Below are positions 53,961 to 62,916 of a DNA stretch of 64,000 nucleotides, piece by piece (positions within the stretch are counted from its first letter, which is position 1; every line of letters begins with the position of its first letter). The position numbers were made by a program, and so were the translations under genes. The DNA lies in the NCBI GenBank assembly GCA_034766995.1, contig CM068322.1, positions 32,901,439 through 32,965,438 on the forward strand. The letters run 5' to 3'. The notes beneath the pieces are model-generated. The model did not search any database and was not told the DNA's origin. It was given only the letters and a program-made list of their open reading frames with translations. Origin of the DNA: Acanthacorydalis orientalis (Eukaryota > Arthropoda > Insecta > Megaloptera > Corydalidae).

Positions 53961-56768
53961 ACGATATACGTCATTACCCTTTTCGCACTCAATTTCGACT
54001 ACTTATAGCCGAAAAACTGGTTGAAAAATGGGTTTTTGGGCAAAATAAGGCCATTTTGGCAAATAATCGGATCGAATCGCACACCACGCGATAGATAATT
54101 TCAAGACGCATCTAACGATATGCGACATTACCCATTTCGCACTCAATTTCGACTACTTATAGCCGAAAAACTGGTTGAAAATGGGTTTTTTGGGCAAAAT
54201 AAGGCCATTTTGGCCAATAATCCGATCGAATCGCACACCACGCGATAGATAATTTCAAGACGCATCTAACGATATGCGACATTACCCAATTCGCACTCAA
54301 TTTCGACTACTTATGGCCGAAAAACTGGTTGAAAATGGGTTTTTTGGGCAAAATAAGGCCATTTTGGCAAATAATCGGTTCGAGTCGCACACCGCGTGAT
54401 AGATAATTTCAAGACGCATCTAACGATATGCGACATTACCCTTTTAGCACTCAATTTCGACTACTTATGGACGAAAAACTGGTTGAAAAATGGGTTTTTT
54501 GGGCAAAATAAGGCCATTTTGGCAAATAATCCGATCGAATTGCACACCGCGTGATAGATAATTTCAAGACGCATCTAACGATATGCGACATTACCCTTTT
54601 AGCACTCAATTTCGACTACTTATGGCCGAAAAACTGGTTGAAAATGGGTTTTTTGGGCAAAATAAGGCCATTTTGGCAAATAATCGGATCGAATCGCACA
54701 CCACGCGATAGATAATTTCAAGACGCATCTAACGATACGCGACATTACCCAATTCGCACTCAATTTCGACTACTTATGGACGAAAAACTGGTTGAAAAAT
54801 GGGTTTTTTGGGCAAAATAAGGCCATTTTGGCAAATAATCGGATCGAATCGCACACCACGCGATAGATAATTTCAAGACGCATCTAACGATATACGACAT
54901 TACCCATTTCGCACATAATTTCGACTACTTATAGCCGAAAAACTGGTTGAAAAATGGGTTTTTTGGGCAAAATAAGGCCATTTTGGCAAATAATCGGATC
55001 GAATCGCACACCACGCGATAGATAATTTCAAGACGCATCTAACGATATGCGACATTACCCATTTTGCACTCAATTTCGACTACTTATAGCCGAAAAACTG
55101 GTTGAAAAATGGGTTTTTTGGGCAAAATAAGGCCATTTTGGCAAATAATCGGATCGAATCGCACACCACGCGATAGATAATTTCAAGACGCATCTAACGA
55201 TATACGACATTACCCACTTTGCACTTAATTTCGACAGCTTATGGCCGAAAAACTGGTTGAAAAATGGGTTTTTTGGGCAAAATAAGGCCATTTTGGCAAA
55301 TAATCGGATCGAATCGCACACCACGCGATAGATAATTTCAAGACGCATCTAACGATATGCGACATTACCCATTTCGCACTCAATTTCGACTACTTATGGC
55401 CGAAAAACTGGTTGAAAATGGGTTTTTTGGGCAAAATAAGGCCATTTTGGCAAATAATCGGATCGAATCGCACACCACGCGATAGATAATTTCAAGACGC
55501 ATCTAACGATACGCGACATTACCCAATTCGCACTCAATTTCGACTACTTATGGACGAAAAACTGGTTGAAAAATGGGTTTTTTGGGCAAAATAAGGCCAT
55601 TTTGGCAAATAATCGGATCGAATCGCACACCACGCGATAGATAATTTCAAGACGCATCTAACGATATACGACATTACCCATTTCGCACATAATTTCGACT
55701 ACTTATAGCCGAAAAACTGGTTGAAAAATGGGTTTTTTGGGCAAAATAAGGCCATTTTGGCAAATAATCGGATCGAATCGCACACCACGCGATAGATAAT
55801 TTCAAGACGCATCTAACGATATGCGACATTACCCATTTTGCACTCAATTTCGACTACTTATAGCCGAAAAACTGGTTGAAAAATGGGTTTTTTGGGCAAA
55901 ATAAGGCCATTTTGGCAAATAATCGGATCGAATCGCACACCACGTGATAGATAATTTCAAGACGCATCTAACGATATACGACATTACCCACTTTGCACTT
56001 AATTTCGACAGCTTATGGCCGAAAAACTGGTTGAAAAATGGGTTTTTTGGGCAAAATAAGGCCATTTTGGCAAATAATCGGATCGAATCGCACACCACGC
56101 GATAGATAATTTCAAGACGCATCTAACGATATGTGACATTACCCAATTCGCACTCAATTTCGACTACTTATAGCCGAAAAACTGGTTGAAAAATGGGTTT
56201 TTTGGGCAAAATAAGGCCATTTTGGCAAATAATCGGATCGAATCGCACACCACGCGATAGATAATTTCAAGACGCATCTAACGATATGCGACATTACCCA
56301 ATTCGCACTCAATTTCGACTACTTATGGCCGAAAAACTGGTTGAAAATGGGTTTTTTGGGCAAAATAAGGCCATTTTGGCAAATAATCGGTTCGAGTCGC
56401 ACACCGCGTGATAGATAATTTCAAGACGCATCTAACGATATGCGACATTACCCTTTTAGCACTCAATTTCGACTACTTATGGACGAAAAACTGGTTGAAA
56501 AATGGGTTTTTTGGGCAAAATAAGGCCATTTTGGCAAATAATCGGATCGAATCGCACACCACGCGATAGATAATTTCAAGACGCATCTAACGATATGCGA
56601 CATTACCCAATTCGCACTCAATTTCGACTACTTATGGCCGAAAAACTGGTTGAAAATGGGTTTTTTGGGCAAAATAAGGCCATTTTGGCAAATAATCGGA
56701 TCGAATCGCACACCACGCGATAGATAATTTCAAGACGCATCTAACGATATGCGACATTACCCAATTCG

Positions 56769-56827
56769 CACTCAATTTCGACTACTTATAGCCGATTTCC
56801 CACTCAATTTCGACTACTTATAGCCGA
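56769..56827 (+). repeat. 32-bp partial duplication inside a monomer
   Basis: The piece CACTCAATTTCGACTACTTA with TAGCCGA is present twice, 32 bp apart (from 56769 and from 56801), joined by TTTCC. It adds about 32 bp to one monomer. It is the only clear intra-monomer duplication I found in the 52-kb array, and it involves the dyad element of the monomer. Confidence 0.9.
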
Positions 56828-59800
56828 AAAACTGGTTGAAAAATGGGTTTTTTGGGCAAAATAAGGCCATTTTGGCAAATAATCCGATCGAATCGCACAC
56901 CACGCGATAGATAATTTCAAGACGCATCTAACGATATGCGACATTACCCAATTCGCACTCAATTTCGACTACTTATGGCCGAAAAACTGGTTGAAAATGG
57001 GTTTTTTGGGCAAAATAAGGCCATTTTGGCAAATAATCGGATCGAATCGCACACCACGCGATAGATAATTTCAAGACGCATCTAACGATATGCGACATTA
57101 CCCAATTCGCACTCAATTTCGACTACTTATGGACGAAAAACTGGTTGAAAAATGGGTTTTTTGGGCAAAATAAGGCCATTTTGGCAAATAATCGGATCGA
57201 ATCGCACACCACGCGATAGATAATTTCAAGACGCATCTAACGATATACGACATTACCCATTTTGCACTCAATTTCGACTACTTATAGCCGAAAAACTGGT
57301 TGAAAAATGGGTTTTTTGGGCAAAATAAGGCCATTTTGGCAAATAATCGGATCGAATCGCACACCACGCGATAGATAATTTCAAGACGCATCTAACGATA
57401 TACGACATTACCCACTTTGCACTTAATTTCGACAGCTTATGGCCGAAAAACTGGTTGAAAAATGGGTTTTTTGGGCAAAATAAGGCCATTTTGGCAAATA
57501 ATCGGATCGAATCGCACACCACGCGATAGATAATTTCAAGACGCATCTAACGATATGCGACATTACCCAATTCGCACTCAATTTCGACTACTTATGGCCG
57601 AAAAACTGGTTGAAAATGGGTTTTTTGGGCAAAATAAGGCCATTTTGGCAAATAATCGGTTCGAGTCGCACACCGCGTGATAGATAATTTCAAGACGCAT
57701 CTAACGATATGCGACATTACCCTTTTAGCACTCAATTTCGACTACTTATAGCCGAAAAACTGGTTGAAAAATGGGTTTTTTGGGCAAAATAAGGCCATTT
57801 TGGCAAATAATCGGATCGAATCGCACACCACGCGATAGATAATTTCAAGACGCATCTAACGATATGCGACATTACCCATTTCGCACTCAATTTCGACTAC
57901 TTATAGCCGAAAAACTGGATGAAAAATGGGTTTTTTGGGCAAAATAAGGCCATTTTGGCAAATAATCCGATCGAATTGCACACCGCGTGATAGATAATTT
58001 CAAGACGCATCTAACGATATGCGACATTACCCTTTTAGCACTCAATTTCGACTACTTATGGACGAAAAACTGGTTGAAAAATGGGTTTTTTTGGGCAAAA
58101 TAAGGCCATTTTGGCAAATAATCGGATCGAATCGCACACCACGCGATAGATAATTTCAAGACGCATCTAACGATATGCGACATTACCCATTTCGCACTCA
58201 ATTTCGACTACTTATAGCCGAAAAACTGGTTGAAAAATGGGTTTTTTGGGCAAAATAAGGCCATTTTGGAAAATAATCCGATCGAATCGCACACCACGCG
58301 ATAGATAATTTCAAGACGCATCTAACGATATGCGACATTACCCAATTCGCACTCAATTTCGACTACTTATGGCCGAAAAACTGGTTGAAAATGGGTTTTT
58401 TGGGCAAAATAAGGCCATTTTGGCAAATAATCGGATCGAATCTCACACCACGTGATAGATAATTTCAATACGCATCTAACGATATGCGACATTACCCATT
58501 TCGCACTCAATTTCGACTACTTATAGCCGAAAAACTGGTTGAAAAATGGGTTTTTTGTGCAAAATAAGGCCATTTTGGAAAATAATCCGATCGAATCGCA
58601 CACCACGCGATAGATAATTTCAAGACGCATCTAACGATATGCGACATTACCCATTTTGCACTCAATTTCGACTACTTATAGCCGAAAAACTGGTTGAAAA
58701 ATGGGTTTTTTGGGCAAAATAAGGCCATTTTGGCAAATAATCGGATCGAATCGCACACCACGCGATAGATAATTTCAAGACGCATCTAACGATATGCGAC
58801 ATTACCCATTTCGCACTCAATTTCGACTACTTATAGCCGAAAAACTGGTTGAAAAATGGGTTTTTGGGCAAAATAAGGCCATTTTGGCAAATAATCGGAT
58901 CGAATCGCACACCACGCGATAGATAATTTCAAGACGCATCTAACGATATGCGACATTACCCAATTCGCACTCAATTTCGACTACTTATGGCCGAAAAACT
59001 GGTTGAAAATGGGTTTTTTGGGCAAAATAAGGCCATTTTGGCAAATAATCGGTTCGAGTCGCACACCGCGTGATAGATAATTTCAAGACGCATCTAACGA
59101 TATGCGACATTACCCTTTTAGCACTCAATTTCGACTACTTATAGCCGAAAAACTGGTTGAAAAATGGGTTTTTTGGGCAAAATAAGGCCATTTTGGCAAA
59201 TAATCGGATCGAATCGCACACCACGCGATAGATAATTTCAAGACGCATCTAACGATATGCGACATTACCCATTTCGCACTCAATTTCGACTACTTATAGC
59301 CGAAAAACTGGATGAAAAATGGGTTTTTTGGGCAAAATAAGGCCATTTTGGCAAATAATCCGATCGAATTGCACACCGCGTGATAGATAATTTCAAGACG
59401 CATCTAACGATATGCGACATTACCCTTTTAGCACTCAATTTCGACTACTTATGGACGAAAAACTGGTTGAAAAATGGGTTTTTTGGGCAAAATAAGGCCA
59501 TTTTGGCAAATAATCGGATCGAATCGCACACCACGCGATAGATAATTTCAAGACGCATCTAACGATATGCGACATTACCCATTTCGCACTCAATTTCGAC
59601 TACTTATAGCCGAAAAACTGGTTGAAAAATGGGTTTTTTGGGCAAAATAAGGCCATTTTGGAAAATAATCCGATCGAATCGCACACCACGCGATAGATAA
59701 TTTCAAGACGCATCTAACGATATGCGACATTACCCAATTCGCACTCAATTTCGACTACTTATGGCCGAAAAACTGGTTGAAAATGGGTTTTTTGGGCAAA

Positions 59801-60939
59801 ATAAGGCCATTTTGGCAAATAATCGGATTGAATCGCACACCACGTGATAGATAATTTCAAGACGCATCTAACGATATACGACATTACCCAATTCGCACTT
59901 AATTTCGACTACTTATGGACGAAAAACTGGTTGAAAAATGGGTTTTTGGGCAAAATAAGGCCATTTTGGCAAATAATCGGATTGAATCGCACACCACGTG
60001 ATAGATAATTTCAAGACGCATCTAACGATATACGACATTACCCATTTCGCACATAATTTCGACTACTTATAGCCGAAAAACTGGTTGAAAATGGGTTTTT
60101 TGGGCAAAATAAGGCCATTTTGGCAAATAATCGGATCGAATCGCACACCACGTGATAGATAATTTCAAGACGCATCTAACGATATACGACATTACCCACT
60201 TTGCACTTAATTTCGACTACTTATGGCCGAGAAACTGGTTAAAAAATGGGTTTTTTGGGCAAAATAAGGCCATTTTGGCAAATAATCGGATTGAATCGCA
60301 CACCACGTGATAGATAATTTCAAGACGCATCTAACGATATACGACATTACCCTTTTCGCACTCAATTTCGACTGCTTATGGCCGAGAAACTGGTTGAAAA
60401 ATGGGTTTTTTGGGCAAAATAAGGCCATTTTGGCCAATAATCGGTTCGAGTCGCACACCACGTGATAGATAATTTCAAGACGCATCCAACGATATACGAC
60501 ATTACCCATTTTGCACTTAATTTCGACTACTTATGGCCGAAAAACTGGTTAAAAAATGGGTTTTTTGGGCAAAATAAGGCCATTTTGGCAAATAATCGGA
60601 TCGAATCGCACACCACGTGATAGATAATTTCAAGACGCATCTAACGATATACGACGTTACCCACTTTGCACTTTATTTCGACTACTTATGGCCGAAAAAC
60701 TGGTTGAAAAATGGGTTTTTGGGCAAAATAAGGCCATTTTGGCAAATAATCGGATTGAATCGCACACCACGTGATAGATAATTTCAAGACGCATCCAACG
60801 ATATACGACATTACCCATTTTGCACTTAATTTCGACTACTTATGGCCGAGAAACTGGTTGAAAAATGGGTTTTTTGGGCAAAATAAGGCCATTTTGGCAA
60901 ATAATCGGATTGAATCGCACACCACGTGATAGATATTTC

Positions 60940-61317
60940 AAGACGCATCTAACGATGTATGACTTTAGCCATTTAGAGTTCAATTTCGACTACTTATAGC
61001 CGAAAAACCGGTTGAAACATAGGTTTTTGGGCCAAAATTGGGCTTTTTTGGAAGAAGATTGATTTGAGTTGCACACCACGAGATAGATAATTTCAAGACG
61101 CATCTAGCGATGTATGATTTTAGCCATTTTATAATTAATTTCGACACTTATAGTCGAAAATCCTGTAAAAAAACTGGTTGAAAATAGGTGTTTGGGCCAA
61201 AATTAGGCTTTTTTGAAAAATTATTCAATCAAATTGCACACCACGTTATAGATAATTTTAAGACGGATCTAACCATGTTAGATATTGGCCGTTTCGCATT
61301 TAATTTCTATTACTTAT
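60940..61317 (+). repeat. Decayed right edge of the 155-bp array
   Basis: The last monomers become steadily less like the core. Near 60950 the unit changes to GATGTATGACTTTAGCC; near 61050 it reads GGGCTTTTTTGGAAGAAG and GAGTTGCACACCACGAG; near 61160 an extra piece gives TCCTGTAAAAAAACTGG; near 61270 it reads GACGGATCTAACCATG. Homology ends at about CTATTACTTAT (61317). Gradual decay at an edge fits the expectation that unequal exchange homogenises the centre more than the margins. Confidence 0.9.
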
Positions 61318-61571
61318 TGTTGAAGTAGTTCGATACGTATTGTAAATGCGTAGGTGCGCAAGTTTTCTTGTAATGTAGTGCGCATCCGTGCCGAGAACGA
61401 CTATCGGTGCGTCATGACTTACTGATGTCACTTTGCATCAGTACTTGTTAAGTTAATGTCAGAGTTGCCGAATTTGCCAAATAGTTGTGTAAAATAAGAT
61501 TACAGAAATACTTTATTATCGTTCTTATTGAATTCCCATCTCCTATCTTCAATTACTTTGATTTTCAACTA
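61318..61571. other. Non-satellite insert, possible solo LTR
   Basis: About 254 bp without homology to either satellite and with higher GC in its first half. It starts TGTTGAAGTAG and ends TTTTCAACTA, giving a short near-inverted repeat at the ends, and it holds AATAAG and CTTTATTATCG near 61495-61520, where an LTR would carry its poly(A) signal. The edges coincide with the end of the 155-bp homology on the left and the first CGAAAAGTAC unit on the right. Against an LTR: the 3' end is TA, not CA, and the 5 bp on each side (CTTAT and CGAAA) do not match, so no target-site duplication is seen. Origin remains uncertain. Confidence 0.3.
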
Positions 61572-62600
61572 CGAAAAGTACAAAAAAAGAGCGAAAAATT
61601 GTACTTTTTTACAGAAATTTGAACAAAATATCACAACCTTGAAATTATGCTAACTAGAGGAAGCATATTTATGCTCTTTATATGTCTATGAAGGATATGT
61701 TTGGATTACAAGGCAATTAATAATAAGATAGTACAAAAAAAATGCGAAAAATTTAACTTTTTTGGCATAAAGTTGAATAATATATAACAACGTAGATATC
61801 ATGCATACTGGTTGATGTATAATTATATGCTTTATGTCTCTATGTACGAAACATTTAGATTCGGAGGCATTTCTTAATGAAAAAGTGCAAAAAAACTGAA
61901 AAATTTAACTTTTTTGGCAGTAAGTTAGAATATCACAACCTTGACATTATGAATACTGACATGCATATTTATGTGCTCGATGTCTCTATGTAGGATAAAG
62001 TTGATTTCCGAGACAATTTATAATGAAAAGATATAAGAAACTGCGAAAAATTTAACTTGTTTGGCATAAAGTTAGGCAAAGTATACAACCTATACATTAT
62101 GCATACTGGCTGATGCATATTTGTGCTTTATGTCTATGTAGGATATGGTTAGATTCCGAGGCAATTCATGATGAAAAAGTACAAAAAACATACTTTTTTA
62201 CATACACTTTCTGAATATTATTTGGTCAGTCGCAATGCGTTTGGTCTTTTTGCTCATACAGCAAAAATTTACCTTCTTTTGCATAAAATTGGACAAAATG
62301 TCAAACAACTTATGTGAAATGCAAACAGGTGATGAGAATTTAAATGCCTTATTGCTCTGAATAAGAAATAATACTTTAGATGATTTATAGCAAATAATTT
62401 CAAAAAAACATGCAAAATTGATTTTTTTTGTCACTAAAATATCCAAAAATCTAGCCATAATGTCAACAGATAATACTTATTTAAATATTTTATATGTTTG
62501 AGTAGAGATAAATTATGTTAATCGCAGAAAAATATTAGATTTGCATGCAGTTCACTACTCAAAAGTACAAAAAATTATTAAATGTAAACTTTTTCACCTA
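61572..62600 (+). repeat. Decayed tandem repeat, period about 145-154 bp
   Basis: Six to seven degenerate units. The landmark AGTACAAAAAA lies near 61578, 61731, 61885 (GTGCAAAAAA), 62030 (ATATAAGAAA) and 62179, and again near 62565. Each unit then has GCGAAAAATTTAACTTTTTT, GGCATAAAGTT, an ATCACAACCTT-like piece, CATTATGCATACTGG, TTTATGTCTCTATGTAGGAT and TCCGAGGCAATT. Units differ by many substitutions and small indels, so the array is old. No coding potential is seen. Confidence 0.8.
62198..62271 (-). pseudogene. Stray NOP14 exon-intron fragment
   Basis: About 74 bp that match 63302-63384 in the NOP14 gene, same orientation: CATACACTTTCTGAATATT, GTCGCAATGC, TTTGGTCTTTTT and CTCATACA are shared, with a few substitutions and short indels. 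The copy includes the last ~65 bases of one NOP14 exon plus the first bases of the following intron (the GTATGTAA donor), so it was copied from genomic DNA and not from mRNA. Indels break the frame. It sits inside a unit of the decayed tandem repeat, whose sequence resumes at AAAAATTTACC. Confidence 0.85.
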
Positions 62601-62839
62601 ACCTAGTACTTTCATTTACCAAAGATGTATTTTCAGTTCAACATCAATTATTTTTAACCTTTCAAATTTTATATATTCTTGAAGAAAATGTTCAAAAATT
62701 TCCTGCTATAATTAATCGAACCATTACTGTTCTCTTTTCTAAATATTATCAATAATGAAAGAACATCACAATAATTATTTTGATTAATGTTAAATTCACA
62801 TTTTTATATTAAGAATATTTTAATAATAATTTGATGAGT
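62600..62839. other. AT-rich intergenic DNA
   Basis: Very AT-rich sequence between the decayed repeat and the NOP14 poly(A) region. It has no open frame of note, no tandem structure and no RNA-gene signature that I can recognise. Confidence 0.6.
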
Positions 62840-62856
62840 TTTATTCAATATTTATT
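62840..62856 (-). promoter_or_regulatory. Likely poly(A) signals of NOP14
   Basis: Two AATAAA hexamers on the minus strand (TTTATT at 62851-62856 and 62840-62845), about 60 and 70 bases after the NOP14 stop codon. This is a normal place for a cleavage and polyadenylation signal. The surrounding AT-rich sequence contains similar words by chance, so the exact site used is not certain. Confidence 0.5.
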
Positions 62857-62916
62857 TTAATAAGAGTAAAAATCTTTATATTTACAAAATAAATAACAAA
62901 TGATTATTTTTTAAAA

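Larger units (their letters stand above)
8851..61317 (+). repeat. 155-bp satellite, main array
   Basis: About 340 head-to-tail monomers, all in one orientation. The unit contains, in order: AAAACTGGTTGAAAAATGGG, TTTTTTGGGCAAAATAAGG, CCATTTTGGCAAATAATCGG, ATCGAATCGCACACCACGCG, ATAGATAATTTCAAGACGC, ATCTAACGATATGCGACATT, ACCCAATTCGCACTCAATTT and CGACTACTTATGGCCG. Common length variants are 154 bp (GAAAATGGG for GAAAAATGGG, or one T fewer in the six-T tract). The main alternative states are GGACG / GGCCG / TAGCCG / GGCCGAG, CACGCG / CACGTG / CGCGTG, and CCAATTCG / CCATTTCG / CCTTTTCG / CCTTTTAGC / CCACTTTGC. No interruption by a transposon is visible. Frames are incidental because 155 is not a multiple of 3. 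I see no homology to the 41-bp unit. Confidence 0.97.

Noticed and set aside
32949..60509. Many minus-strand ORFs of 73-100 codons in the 155-bp array (MRLEIIYRVVCDSI... type)
   Set aside because: 155 is not a multiple of 3, and the same monomer is read in successive frames within one ORF; changes between copies follow nucleotide variants without sparing codon positions.
8851..61317. CENP-B box in the 155-bp monomer
   Set aside because: I looked for the TTCG....A..CGGG pattern on both strands of the consensus; TTCGATCCGATTATT is the nearest and it lacks the required positions.
1..61317. Telomeric repeat or rDNA spacer
   Set aside because: No TTAGG or TTAGGG runs and no rRNA sequence are seen; the unit lengths and sequences do not match either class.
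62198..62458. 86-codon minus-strand ORF
   Set aside because: It runs through the decayed repeat and the stray NOP14 fragment in a shifted frame; not a gene.
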